Positions 22,401-37,400 of a DNA stretch of 64,000 nt are shown one piece after another (positions within the stretch are counted from its first letter, which is position 1; each line of letters opens with the position of its first letter). Position numbers and translations under genes: made by a program. Under the pieces are notes generated by a model that was not told where the DNA came from, did not search any database, and was given only the letters and a program-made list of their open reading frames with translations. The stretch comes from Metellina segmentata (lineage: Eukaryota; Arthropoda; Arachnida; Araneae; Tetragnathidae): assembly GCA_947359465.1 (NCBI GenBank), contig OX375873.1, positions 88,520,478 to 88,584,477 on the forward strand. Reading direction: 5' to 3'.

Positions 22401-25400
22401 ATTCAACTAATCTCTTTCATGTTGTGTTGGACACAACACATGCAATGCTTGAATAATCATAGCACACACAACCAGCTGCATTTATTAAGATCGAAATTTT
22501 TTCACCTGCCTTACAATTCTCTCCACTCTATTTACGTGTTATGCATTTTCATTTTTCAAACCATCGTGTAAACTTGTCTGTAATCGTCAACAAATGAACC
22601 TTCCAACTCACTCAAGTGTGCTCACATAAAACTCTCCTCTGTCACGCAAGTTTGATTTTCCAAATAATTGCACGTACTCCAACTCTATTCTCTACAACCA
22701 CCAAGTGTATACAGCTATTAGCACACCAAATGTCCAAGGTATACAGATGTTAGCATGCAAAACATTGTCGTATACATATATTAGCACTCCATACTACATC
22801 ATGTGCCGTTATTAACATGTACCTATATATATCCGATAAACAGATTGATAAAATATCTTTCATAACTAAAAACTGTTTTTGCTCAATATGTGACCTCATA
22901 GCATAAAAAAAAGTTACAGATATGCAGCATCCAGTAACAACTCAAAATACACATAACAAATACTAAATTCACATCTAAAAAAATTGTGTATAGGTAGATA
23001 AAATATTGCCATGAGCATCAAGATTCCATGGCTCAGGGGTAACACTGGATGGCTTCATTGTTCAGTTATCAATACAGAAATGTTTTTCTGAAATGGCTTT
23101 ACTATCCTTATTAATGACTGCGACATTTCATAACAGTCCAGAAAAGTAAAAACAGTTTTAAGCACACAGTCAGACAAAATGTTAACAAATAAAAGTCAAA
23201 AATGAAGTACCTTTCTTTTCATCATATTTAAGTTTTTTCAAAGCCTTTTTTCCATCTTCGGGTAGTTCACTACATTCTTCACAATCACTGTCATAAATAC
23301 GATCACCCAACTAAAACAAATATGCTGTTTATAAAGCAATTGCTTATGAAAATTTGTAATAAACATAATTCTATAACATGTTTTCTTATTCTTGCAAACT
23401 GTAGAAACTTAGAATTTAAATGACAAAAACAAGAAGCTGTGCTTAATACCTTTACAAATTAATGGGTAACTAAAAGGAAAAACAGAATATAATAATTGAA
23501 TTTGGATGCATTTACTTTTCAATGATACACAAATTACCCTCTATAATATACTAATTAACAGTTCTTTTAGTGTGACTCTGAGACATTAACTGTATCAAAA
23601 TTTATTCTGTGTACTGATTTAAAAGAAATGTTAACATTATTTCAGTAACTTCAAACTAAATTTGTGTTTTGGGAATATATTTTGAAAAATATTCATTTCC
23701 TCTCTTGCAAATGTCAAAATTGTCTGGATTTTTACTTTGTTTTTAAATTATATATAAGTCTTGAAACAAATAATTGGATATTATTTCAAGATGTGTAACA
23801 AAATTAAAATTGTAATTAAGTTAGGGTCTCATAAAATGTTTGTTTGTTATGACAATGTACATTCTCAATAATTATAGATACTTTTATATTCAGTGGTGTA
23901 TAAAAATCTATACTAATTTATTATTAAAAAAAATACTTCCAACTGTAACAGAGGATAGCATTTATGAAATAGCAAAGAAAAAAGTTAATGAATGAATTTA
24001 AATACATTATGGAAAATAAACAAAGGAACAACAAAATATCCATACCATGTGATACTGCAAAAGGCCATTTATTTTATAGATTTGACAATTTTTATTTTCA
24101 ACGAAGAAAGTGCTCTTTATATCTTGAAAAGTAGATACTTCTGGAACATCAACTTCCAAAAAATAACTATGTTTACAAAACACCAATAGTCTTTCAACAT
24201 TCTAGAAAAATACTGGAATTAACATTTCAATCATCATAACAAGATGTTAAATTTAAACAAAAAAAAAATCTAATAAATTAATATGCATCTAATAAAAAAT
24301 AGTTTAATTTAAAACTGCAATAGATAGCAATCAATGTCTGAAATGCAGCAATCTATATAATAAAATTTGACCAATTATATAATTAGAATAAAAAGGAAAC
24401 TACAATATTACATTTGTGAATTACATTTTTGTTTCAAATATAAGATTGTAGAATGCTTATTGCATGTATATATTTGTTTATATATTTTTTTATATATTTG
24501 CACTAGAATATAATATACATTGTCTTACTTTAATTCGTATTTGTTTGAATACACTCACAATTTTTAAAAAGTTACTATTGTTGAATAAGAAAAAGTAGTA
24601 TTGAACACTAAAAATTTATTAGCATTAATGCTTATTTCATAATACAAACCACCACAGGACATAAATCTGATCACTTACTGCAAAAAAATAATATATTTAA
24701 ATAGTTTGTGCAGTATAAGAAATAAGTTAAAAACAGAAAATAAATTAATAAAAATATATACGTTATTAGAGCTTGCAATATTCGGATGACTTATCCATTC
24801 AAAACTATCAATTTGATGATAATTCAGGTAAAAGCATAAAGGTGTAAAACTGAAGTTCTCAACAAGAGTGAAAAATAATTTAGAGTCCAAACCCTGAAAA
24901 CAAAAATAATTAATAGCTCTAGATTGAAGTTGCTTTTTAAACTTTTCTATCCATAGAAAATAAGTTTTGGACAATATTACTAAACTTTTTAATGTTATAA
25001 CTGATGAACCTGTATGAATCAATTTTTTAATTATGAAATTGAATCCATGTAATTTTTTTATTTGTGTCTTATATATTATATGAATTCCTAAAAATGTTGT
25101 TTTGAAAATTGTGAATTTAATAACAATTTTGAAACAACAAATATTTAAAATGTATAAAATTATTAACGATAATGTAGTCATCTCCAGATCCAACTTGTGA
25201 AATAACAAAATTGGATAAACTTAGGTTAACAATAATAATGTATAATTTATGATAATAAATCACTCCACAGTGTGAAACATTGTTCTTTCAGTGTCTTGGA
25301 AAAATTAAACAATTGTAAACAAATAATTAAATAACAAAAGTGAGAAATAGTGAAAACCTGACATGTTCTGCAATGAATTTTAGATATTGATTATCTCAAG

Positions 25401-28400
25401 ACCATCACTAAAAGAATTTTATTTCACAAAACTTATATGAGGGTTGTTTAATAAAGAATTGTAATTTTTTTAAAGGTGATTAAAATCAAGAAATGTAAAA
25501 TTCATATTGAACGTTTAGCGGGAAAAGTGGAAAATAGATATTGCAAGCTTCACGGTCATGACGTCATTGCTGAGGCCTTGACAGCCGGACAAGAACACCA
25601 AGTTTAACTTTCGTCTATGGCAAAAATGGATGTGACACGCAAAGTCAATACACTGCATTAAAATTTTGTTTTCGCCTTACAAATCGCCAGCTGAAGTCTA
25701 TGTGACGCTACAGGAAGATTATGGGGAGTCATGTGTGTTCCCCATCTTACATATAGACATGATTTAGCAGAATGGGATTTTTTTTTCTCCTGAATTTGAA
25801 GAAACACTTCCGGGAAAAGCGGTTTTCATCACAAGCAGTGGTAAAAGTTGTGTAGGCAATTTTGAAGGACCTGTCAATAAATGGCTTCCAGTATGTGTTT
25901 GAAGACTGGAAAAGAGGTGGGATGCATTGCATGTAATGGGGAGTATTTTGAGAAATACCATAAAAATTTGAAGGATTAGTACAGAAAATTATAATTTATT
26001 AATTTATGAACATTCTTTATTGAACAGCCCTTATAGTAATGCTCAATCATTACTGTAATTGTAACAAAAGGGTAATTCCACGCAAAATGAGCAAATCACT
26101 GTGGCTGACACATCACCCATTTTAATGAAAATTAATTCTTAAATAGATCACATATAGTAAGGAGGAACTGCCAAATATTAGATGTCCAAGATATATATTT
26201 TATTTTTTATTGAATTTTAAAGTTCAAGGTCACACAAATGTAGTTTTTTAGTACTAATTGTAGCCTGTTTGAGACTATATTTCAATAAGTTATTGGCACA
26301 AATTAAAAAATTTTATATTGTTACATTCTTCAGTAAAAGGTCTTTTAAGAAATGTCAGAATATAGTTTTATATCAGTCACTGCTCATTCTCAGGGATCAG
26401 CGAAAATAGAGATTTTGCCTACTTTATAGAAATTTCAAATTGCACTAGTACCTCTAAAAATAGGGAAAGACAGTATCAAAAATTATTCTCAACAAAGCAC
26501 TTCTATCTAAAAGTTTGGTACATTTTAGAGGGGTTTTTTTCTTAACTAAGAAATAGAAACACAATCTCTAAATTATACCAAACTTTTAGATAGAAGAAGT
26601 GCTTTGTTAATAATAACTTTTAATACTGTCTTTCCCCATTTTTAGAGGCACTAGTGTAATTTGAAACATTTGAAATTTGTATCAAACAGGCAAACTCTCT
26701 ATTTTTGTTGATGCCTGAGAATGAGCAGTGACGGATATAAAAACTATATTCTGACATTTCCTAAAAGACCTTTTACTGAAGAATGTAACAATATAAAAAA
26801 TTTTAATTTGTGCCAAAAACTTATTGAAATATAGGGTCTCAGACAGGCTACAATTAGGGCAAAAATATCTACATTTGTGTGACCTTGAATATTAAAATTC
26901 AATAAAAATAAAATATACATCTTGCACATCTAATATTTGGCAGTTCCGCCTTACTATATGTGATCGATTTAAGAATTAATTTTCATTAAAATTGGTGGTG
27001 TGTCAGCCACAGCAATTTGCTCATTTTACATGGAATGACCCAAAAATGAAAAAAGGTTTAGCACAATGTCTACAGTTTCTATTGCAAACATCTTAATTTT
27101 CTTGAATCATTTAAAAATATTTAACTTTAAATTAATGATATTTTTATCTGTTTAGTATTTAATGACATTCACTGAAAAGGCCTTTTACAATGAAAATAAA
27201 AGCGAATTATTTATTTGTAGAACAGATACATAGATTTCTCAGAAAACATCTATATATATATTTCTTACGTGGCACGCAAAAAAGACGTTATTTGTTACCG
27301 CATTTTGGCAACATTGTGCGATTGTTTGTTTACTAGGAGCCTCGCGCCTCATTTGAATCTATAGCGTTACCGGATCAAATTTTATTGAAAAAAAATGAAT
27401 TTTAGACGAGCTGTTGCGGTTTGTAATAGAAATCTAAGAAAGCGGAGGATCTTTTCAGGGCTATTTAAAAAACGGTCCTTTTCAAGGCTAACAATTATAG
27501 TACAACAAGACGCATGCACTACAACTTTCGACAACAAACTCAGTCAAAAAGTGTGTGGGTGGCTCGAGTACTGGGGAAATGTACACACAAACAACATGCT
27601 GGGTATTCAATTTCCAAAGCAGCGTTCACATTGCGAGTAAAAATTTGCTCAAAGTTTTCATTTAAATTCTGATTTCAGAGGTATTGTATATATCTTTTAT
27701 GTAATACAACAAATTTAGATTTGAAAAATATTTTTTTGGAATATCTTATTTTGTAATCAATCCCTTCTGCTAGGACACGGGTCTGCATTGATGCGAGCGA
27801 AGCGAGCATAGGTTCGCGCAGCGAACCAATGAGAATTGCGAAGCAATCCTCCGGGGGTTGGCGAGCGTTAGCGATCAGGGGGCGGGCCCCCTAGTGGGAT
27901 TTAAATTCCAAGAACATATAATTAATGAAATACATTATTATGATAAAATTCATGTCAACACAAATGAAAAAAGGTTTAGTACAATGCCTACAGTTTTATT
28001 GCAAACATTTTAATTTTCTTGAATCTTCTAAAAAATTTTTAACTTTAAATTTGTGATATTTTTGTCCATTTAGTATCTAATGACATTCACTGAAAAGATT
28101 TTTATATTGAAAATAAAAGTGAAGTATTTATTTGTAGAAAAGATTTATAGGAAATATAGGATTTCAATTCCAAGAATATATAATTAATGAAATACAGTAA
28201 AATGCCAATTATCCGAGCCCCGATCATCCGAGTTTCAACTTTAAACGAGCTATCAATTTCTAGGATTTTTTTGGTTCTACATTTTCCATTTTTAAAACTA
28301 GCGAAAAAAATCTGAACTTGATCTCACAAACACTACGAAAAACAAAATCCGTGACTGGATAAACGCTGACGAACAAGAGACAACAGATAAAATGATCGTC

Positions 28401-31400
28401 AATAAGGAAGATGAATCTAGCGATGATGATGAAAAGAATGACGATGAAAATCGACATTTGAAAATCTCCCATACAGATGGACTAAAAACTATTGAAAGTG
28501 CTATTGAATATATAGAACAAGAAGCAACACTAGCAATCCTGTTATCCTTAAAAAATGACAAAACATTGCAGCAGAAAAACACTAAAATAACATTAAAAAA
28601 ACCAATTAATGACTTTTTAAGTATGAACTCTTCAATAATTGTAACAATATGAATTGATTGTGGTTTATCTGTATAACTTTTGTATTTGTTATATATATAA
28701 AATCTACATTTAAAACTACACAATTTATTTTATTTACAATTTTCGCTTTAACTGAGTTTTTCGGTTATCCGAGTTAGTCTTGGTCCACATTAACTCGGAT
28801 AATCGGGACTCTACTGTACATTATTACGATTAAATTCAAGTAGAAGATTTGAAAACTAACCTGAGAAACCATTATTGAAGATTTATTACTCATATTCAAG
28901 CACTGAACTGTGTTAGAATGCAATTTTACAACTGATTGTAAAACAAGCACGGTTTCTTCTATCCCATCTTCTGGGCTTGCAGTCTCATTACTGATCACTT
29001 CACTCACTGGTTCTTCATTTTGGAACACTTCTTTTTCTAACTGAGCAGATACTTGCTTATCATCTGTGGCTATAGTTAACCAGCGCAACGTTCCATCATC
29101 AAATCCTACAATGACCGAAGCACCAACATCATCCAACTAAAAATAAATTAATAAAGAAATTTTTAAAAACATTTTTATAAATAATTAAGTTATTTAACAT
29201 TCAATGCTTAAGCGATTCATTTGAATCCTAAAACAGATCTATAATAATAAGACAACAATTAACAAATTGAAAGAATTATAATACTGTGTACATGTAGGTA
29301 TTACATCAACCCATACTCTAGTACCTGACGGAATTTATCGTTAAATGTGCATGAGTTTTCATATGTAAAATGGAATACATAAATTTTGGAAACATTACAT
29401 TTCAAAAAATAACAAAATGCACCTATAAATACATTCACCCTTATAATGCTCTCTTCACACAACAAAAATTTGTCAAAGCATGATTGAGGCATATTTCAGA
29501 AAGATGTAGAAGAAATTATTTCCCAACTAAAATTATGTCCTTTCCATTCCCAAAATGCTGCTTTTTCGGCTTAATATTTTTACCATTTGAAAAAAAAAAA
29601 AACAATGGTGCATATCTGGCAATTGGTAATTTTTAAAATTAACATCATACTGGAGCAACACAATGAGCTATGAACGACGATACAGTATCAATCCCCTTAG
29701 GGAAACACCATGGACAACACCGTGTAATTTTGAACCATGGTCAGATGACAAGAAAACATCTGAGCTGGCACTCCACTCTCCAAACTTCCACACCAACCCA
29801 ACATGAGGACTTTCGGACATGACAGATTTCAGGTGCACCAGCCACCTCTACACCATACGCTTACAAACATCCATGCCCTGACCCAGATTTGAACTAGGAA
29901 CCTTCTGATCTAGAGGCTAACACCTTAACCACCAGTCCGGTTGGTCGGCGGTGCAATATCTGGAGAGTATGGTAAATGGAACAACACTAATTTCATGTTT
30001 GGTCAGTTTCTCTGATGTTTTGTACCGATATGTTGTCATGAAACAACATCCAACAGTTTGTTCTAAATAACTTTGGATGTTTCAGCCATCAGGTATAGGG
30101 TTTTGACCTGGTGGATGATTTGATTTGAATTTGTAACATCTGATTTTCTTGGTGTTAAAAACCTAACAGCATCATATCTTTTTGCCTTATCTTGAAATAA
30201 TGTAGGAGACTTCCATGTGAAACTTTTGCACTTAAGCAATTGATGTTATGACAAACACCATATAGAACCTCTGATCATAGTTTTTAGAAAACTGTCACAC
30301 TATATGATGTATAAATCTCAAATTACCCTAGATTCATGTCTTAAAATAAAATCTCAAGAAGCATGTTTGATTATTTGATACATGTTCAGATCTTCAGAAA
30401 AAACCTTGGGATTGGTTCCACAAGCAATGTGAATTTTATAATTTGGTAAAAAGTTTAGCAACAAGATGAGTCTTTTTTTAACATGAAAGGTAAATATTTG
30501 TAACATTATATAGGAATGCATAGTATAACGCATGTCATTATTATTGAAATGAATGATGGATTTTACAGTTGTGTGAATAGCTTTATTTACTTTTACAAGG
30601 CCTTAAATTTGAATACTCTTAGAGTTAGACTACAATAATTAGTAAGAGCACAGTTCAATCTCTTGAAAGTTTAATTTCAAAATAGTAAATAGACAACTAA
30701 GAAAAATATAGTGTGACATTACACCTTCAAAACCATCAATTTCAAAATATATAGTACTACTAGATAAAAAGTAATGCCAGCTATAATAAAAGCTAAAGAA
30801 ACATTATAAAACTCCTTACAAATAACTTAAGAGCAAATTATCCATACTTGTAAAAATCACTATTTATATGATGCTCTTTTCATGATAAACATCAAGATGA
30901 CCCATTTTTAATTTTATTTGGTAAATTTAGTTGAGTCTACAATTTTAAGAGGTACTTCTCTATGGCCACTTTGCTACTTAATGTATCATTAAAATGAGGA
31001 AATAAAAGCAATGCACCTTAGAATCAGGCCATATGAGAGCTGTAGCTGGTGTAGAAAATGAATGGGAACAAAGCACATCCTTGGAAATGCAGTCAAAAAT
31101 AATAACATCACCTAAAATTATTAAATTTACAAAATGAAATTTTTCTGGGATATAAATGTATAATTAACATCCCTGAAAGACACAAAAACTAAACAGGTTT
31201 AGTTTTAGGTGTATATGTAGTTATAGGTAATTACTGAGAAACTTTTATTTATACAAGCAAGAAAATGATTGAAGTTCATGTAAACAAATTTCAAAATGTT
31301 TTTAAACTTACATGTTTAAATATTGCTGCTAAGAGATAAAACTAGTGCATAAAATATCGAAAACATGAATAATATGACATAATGCTTTATCTTAAATGTC

Positions 31401-34400
31401 TAAATTAAATTTAAATAGAAAATGTAACCCCAAAATATATGAAATTAGTTTACAAACAAGGAATCGAGAGAATATTTTTTGAAATTATAGTAATAAAAGG
31501 CAACAATTATTTTTCTAATTTTTCCTATTCTAAAAATAGTATGCGAAACAATTTTTTTTGCCTCATTCCCTTTCTTTTCTTTATTTTCACTCATCTCTTC
31601 TGTCTCATTCAATGTGTACTTAAAAGCATCTTTCACAAATAGAGATTTGGAAACCTTCACATCCTAAGAAACAATTTAATAAAGTGGCTTCAGAATATGA
31701 CAGCACCTCATTTTGTATATTAGGCGTAATTTTGGTGCATGTTACTGACAGCCCATCCCAACTCACAGAAAATAGTAACAAGGAACCTATTAACTATGTT
31801 AGAAAAGCAAGTTAAATAAGCTAAAATTTGACATGCATGCTCATTATCAAATGTGAAAGGTAAACTGAATCAAGTTTTATACTCCCATCAGATAAAGGCA
31901 AGTTTCTTTTAAATAGACATAAAAAAAAAGTATATTTTTAACTATTTTAGTTATAAGAAAACATTTGGATAAAACTATATTAGCTTTAGATAATTTGTGT
32001 ATAGCTGGATTAAAGACTTACATCACTAACAGTTTAGAATATGTTTTCCTACAGTACAAAAAGCCACAAAACTAACCTAAATTAGAAATAACAGCTACTA
32101 ATGGATAAACATCACACATTGTCATATTGGTCAGGTGTATACCAGGTCCCAAAAGTAGCTGTGAAAAGGATATATCCGAGAGATCTTTTTGAATATCAGC
32201 TCTCCAAAGACTTCCATTGTAGTCCTAGAGATAAAAATAATAAGTAAATACATATAAGGATTCCTTCCAAATATTCTTATCATCAAACTGACTCAATTTA
32301 ATTCCAAAGAAAATGCAATTTACATGAGCTGTCACAGCCAAAGCTTTAATGAAAAAAAAAATTTTAATGTTACAAAAAGTCTCCTTTTAACCCCTATTTT
32401 GGTAGCAACTTTAGTTGATGAGATACAAAGTGAATCCGATAAAATACAAAATGTTCTATTAAGTATGGAACAGATGTTAAAGAATCTCGCCCAGATATTT
32501 AAATTAAAAAATTAAAATCAAATAATTTCTAAATAAAGTTTCCTAACAATCTAGCAAATACAGATTCCAATGTTTTCTTATGGTTGCCAAGGCATAATGA
32601 TGAGATACAAAACTAAGAAATTAATTGGCATCCTATGGAAAATTTTCCTCCTAAAGAATAATAAACAAACATTTTCTCCACTATTAGTTTAAAATTGGGG
32701 ACTAAATTTTTGTTGTTGTTGTTGTTTCTAATGCCTACACTGGCAGACCAGAGGAGTGCCAGGCCCGTCGAAGACGGCAAGAGGCGAAGGGGTGCGCCTT
32801 CCATGTTATTGAGCCCCATTGGGAGGAAGTCCGACTTCGCTCGGCATACATGACACATCCGTTTTACAGGAAGGTCCCTTTCATACATCCATTCACTCAC
32901 ACATATCGTAATTTAGATACCAATCAGAGGCCGATAACCCTCTGATCAGATACCCCCAGAGGTATTGATTTGGTATGGGAACATGGGGGACTTTGTGACC
33001 ACGACCTATTTAACGTGCCCCAGTCACCATTAGTGAACACGACGGTCTTTAGCCAGGTCGAAGCGCCGATCTCACAATCGTCAGAATTGCAGGCTCCGCC
33101 GAGGACAGAACCCACAACCCTTCTGATGCGAAATTTTTGCTAACCCTTAGTGAATTTCCAAAACAAAATCATCAAATTTTCGATAGGTTGTTACATTTTT
33201 TTTAAATAAGAGCTTTTGAGACTATTTTGCTAAAAAGATACCTCTAATTGCCAAGACAATAGCAAAAAGTCACTTGTGGCATCTCTGAATTTACAGTTAG
33301 AGCAATACAGAAATGTACAACATTATTTATATTTCCATTAATCTAGAAATGTTTTATTCAAATAGAAATTGGATACCTATCATAAACAAATAAAATTACC
33401 TATGAAAATCTAACCACTTTTTAAACAAACTATACAAATTATATAGAAATAAATTAATTTAGTGACAAATGCCTAGATTTGTTTTAACGACTGAACAGTC
33501 ACTCGTCCTTGAATAACTTTTATAAATTACTTCAAAAATCAACATTAACACATTTTATGAATAAACTCAAAACAAAAAAAAAAGAATTACTTGTATAAAA
33601 AAGGATAGACAATTTTCTTCTTGTATGTATAAAACTGCATGAACAAAAGACGATTTATCACTTAATTGAAATATCTGAGCAGCTTCTATGCAAAGACAGT
33701 GATCAGCATTTTCCTCTAGAACTTCCTGATGGTTGATTAAGTTTTCATTTGAACTTTCTTCAATCATTTCTTCAGAACTTCCACCTTGAAGTTTATTTAA
33801 AATATCACTGTGCTTCCAAAACTATAAAGAAAAAACCATTGAATCAATATAAGTTATCAGATACATGTCACAAAAAGTATTATGACAAACAATAAAAATC
33901 TAACTAAGCTTCTTGCTACAAATAACAAAGATTTGCTTAGATTGCATTCAGTTATGAATTATACTTAGAGTTATAGGTACTTATAGGATACTCAATCATA
34001 ATAATGAATATATTTTTTAAAGAAGCTTAATACCTAACATTAAACTGAAACAACTAACTTTAGAAATATTCATATAAATTAAAAATACATTCATCTTTAT
34101 GAAATAGAAACAAATTATGCAAAATAAGTCATCTTCAATAACTTATAATAGTTTAACATCCTATGTTTTGCACCTTTCTAATCAATAGAAAAAGGATAGG
34201 TACAGAGAAAGATTACATCAGTAAAATGAATCATTTGAGATTCAAGTAGAATAGCCTCTACTCATTTCTTTCAATTATTAAACAAACTATTTTTAAAGAT
34301 GTGCTTTGTTACCTAAATTATTCATTAAAATGTGAAAAATTAAACACCAGTGGCATTAAATATTCCATGTAAAATGTTTTAACAATTAAACTAATATTGA

Positions 34401-37400
34401 GATAAGTAATTTTTATTTCAGGTCTAATTTATATACTCAAGTGAGTATGGCTTATTATAAACACATAACTATGACACAGATATCCAATTAATTGAATAAG
34501 TTTACAAAAGCTTAAAGTAAGAGGCAGTAGGTGTAGTAATAAGAATGCTGAGCTTCTCTCTCAAATTAAAAGTATTATGTATAAAACTATTGAAACAGTT
34601 ATTTAACTATGCAAATTAAAAGGTTGTGATTTTGAGTGGATTGTGACATTTGACCACCCACATTCCCTCCGTGGAGCATGGACGCCGAAGAGGCTGATAA
34701 TAGCCCTTCAGAATGATTGAAACAATCATCCATCAATGTGTCGGATTTTAAATTTGAGTGCAGACATGCCCCCTGCCTAGGTTCAACTTGCCCTTAAATA
34801 CATCCGATGGAGGAGGTGTAAGGGTGTCACTAACATGCGGTAAAACAAAGATGAAAAAAGGGACAAAGACTTTGTGAGACTCATAAACCATCTTGGTCAG
34901 ATTTAGGACATCTGGCTTATGTGTAACCAATATTGGCAGATAGACGCAGAACCTTTGCAGCCTAGAATCGCACATAACGATACCAATAAATCTTGTGTCA
35001 TATCAAATTCGACGAGTGTCTATTTCTGTACGTCCCCGTCACCAGTACACCAGACGCTACAAGATTGTCTGCTTGTGAAGCTTATTTCTGATTAATGATT
35101 CATATGCTAAATGAGATACTCAGCCAATTTAAATAATTCAGTGGACTTGGATCTGTCTCACTGTAAGAACAAGATCATGGAGTTGCCAGCATCAAATTCT
35201 GTATTAAGCCTTTAAACTAGTCTTTGTAGTACAAAATTAAATTATAATACATTAATTAAGCCCAATATAAGAAAGTAGCTCAAATATTTAGATGAATTAA
35301 AAATATAACTTTACTATACACCAAAAAACTAGATTTTTTACTCAATTAAAGCTATATTGTGAGAAAATTGCAACAATTTATTTATCCAAATATTATTTCT
35401 ATAACTGAACTAACTTAATAAGTATTACCTTTATAACACCATCAGAACCAAAGGAAATAAGAAAATCCTCATAATAGATAAGACATCCAATACTTCCTTC
35501 ATGGCAAGGTAAGGAACCACCCTGACCTATTGTTTTAACATTGTTTTCCAAAGAAAGAGTATTCCACAGAAGAAAATATCCCTCATCTGTCGCTGACATA
35601 AACTAAAATACAAAAGTAAAAAAAATTTCATGACAATAAGCATACACCAGATGTAAACTTGAGGCGAGTATAAAACGTCCTTAATTCCACAAACAAAAAG
35701 AAAATGTTTTGAAATCAGGTATAATTACAGTGTGGCATCTCCATAAACAACCAATAAGATACACCTTTTTTTAATTAAAGCAAAATTTTCTTTTTCCAAG
35801 GTTTTCTGTTTCCAGGCAAATGATTTCAATGACTTCTGATTAAGGTGATTTAAATTTGTTTAAAACAAAAATTTTTTAATTCAGTTTAGTGTGCTATTTA
35901 CACTAAATGACTGAATACTGCCTCACATAATAACCCAAAAGAGAGAGGAATCAAAACACACATACATTTTGTGACAGTAGATATAATATATAAAAAAATT
36001 AAAAAACTTATGTAGCGATAAGAAGTTTTACTTCAACTAAGAAAAGATTAGCATTATAGCTCATTAGTCATGAAGAAGTGTGGAAAGAAAATGTTTCTAA
36101 GTAGTCTAGAATTCTGCTTAGTTGGTTGTTATGGGGGGTTTATGGCACAAAGTTCATACTTGGTCATGCTGCACCAGACACAAAGCATACAATATCAAGT
36201 AATAGACTGACACACATACTGACACACATACTGACACAGAAGAGAAATACCCACAGAGGAATGCACCTGACAGGAATCGAACTTGTGCCATCTAAAACTC
36301 AAAGGTAGCTAGTACAGTGGGCATACCCTCTGAACCACGGCGACCCCTTCTGCTTAAATTCAAAAATCTAATATCAATTCAGAGTTATGATCACAAGGCA
36401 GTTAAACTGTCACAGAATGCAAGAGAACAATAGGAAGTATTAGAGTAGATTCTGAACATTCAATACAGGTTCAAAAAAATGTATGGCTACTTTTCAAAAA
36501 CATTTGAAAAGGCTTACATTAGTCTGTTTACGTTAACTTAAAAGTCTATCAGATACCAGCACTAAAAGAATTTAATTGAAGCAGAGTTTCAATTTCTGAT
36601 TGCATTCCCCATTTTTACATGTATTTCTATAGTTACAAATAAGAACACATTTAAGAACTGTAAAATGTCGTTCATTGCCTAGAGTTCTGAATTTAATTAG
36701 CATTTTTATCACATGAAATAATATAGAAACACCTGAATACCACAATGCTAACACAGTGAAATATAGAACATAGCTATTTCTTTTGTTTATTTGTCTTTCT
36801 ATTTTCAGAAAACATTTCAGACTGAGAGCTAATGAGAAATCAATTTAATAAAATTTATACCAAGTAAATAGATCATCTTATGACTAGATGAATTCTTAAG
36901 AACTGAAATTACTAATATAGAAAAGAGAATATATTCAAATGTTTTAAACTTCAAATGTGGAAATTCCTTCGGTTTTAACTTTTAACTCAATTCTTTGCTT
37001 CAAATTACATATGCTTGATTTTTCTTTGCTTAGAATCTTACAACCGTGTGATCTAATAAATCCTGAGTACAAGTAAATGCTTTTTTATTGATTTTTATTT
37101 TTTTTTAAATACTAATTATTAAATAGGTTGAATAAAAAATAGGTGAAATATCTTCCTGATCTACGCATTGAGCGTATTGCAGTCACAACTAGACCAACTA
37201 TATTACTTCTGTTTTGTCCATTCTTTGTGTTTACAGTTTAGGACACAAAATAACAATGGCCAGTCAAGGATTTTTCAGTAAATAAAAAAATTTTTGTCTA
37301 AAAACTTTTTTATGCAATATTTTTTTTAATGTGTAAGATTCTTTCAAATATGCTAGAATAAGTATAATAAGGAATAAAATATTTGTTTAATAAAATAATA

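Larger units (their letters stand above)
16658..22833 (-). mobile_element. Decayed Polinton/adintovirus-like element
   Basis: A ~6.2 kb stretch in CFAP44 intron 14 is bounded by divergent inverted repeats. On the minus strand it contains remains of a retrovirus-like integrase and of proteins typical of Polintons (Mavericks) and adintoviruses. No protein-primed polymerase B, packaging ATPase or complete capsid gene was recognised, so most of a normal 15-20 kb element is gone. All genes are broken. Identification is from short remembered motifs in broken frames. Confidence 0.6.
27963..28838 (+). repeat. Repeat unit B, split by a Tigger element
   Basis: Starts aatgaaaaaaggtttagtac, directly after unit A. 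Removing 28195-28816 and one TA restores aatgaaatacattattacga, matching unit A. Confidence 0.82.

Noticed and set aside
24894..25208. Upstream part of a 177-codon minus frame over exon 12
   Set aside because: Only the part after the ttttcag acceptor (24762-24893) is protein-like and in phase with exon 11.
27395..27640. 81-codon + frame as a gene
   Set aside because: It lies wholly within the non-autonomous Helitron and shows no recognisable domain.
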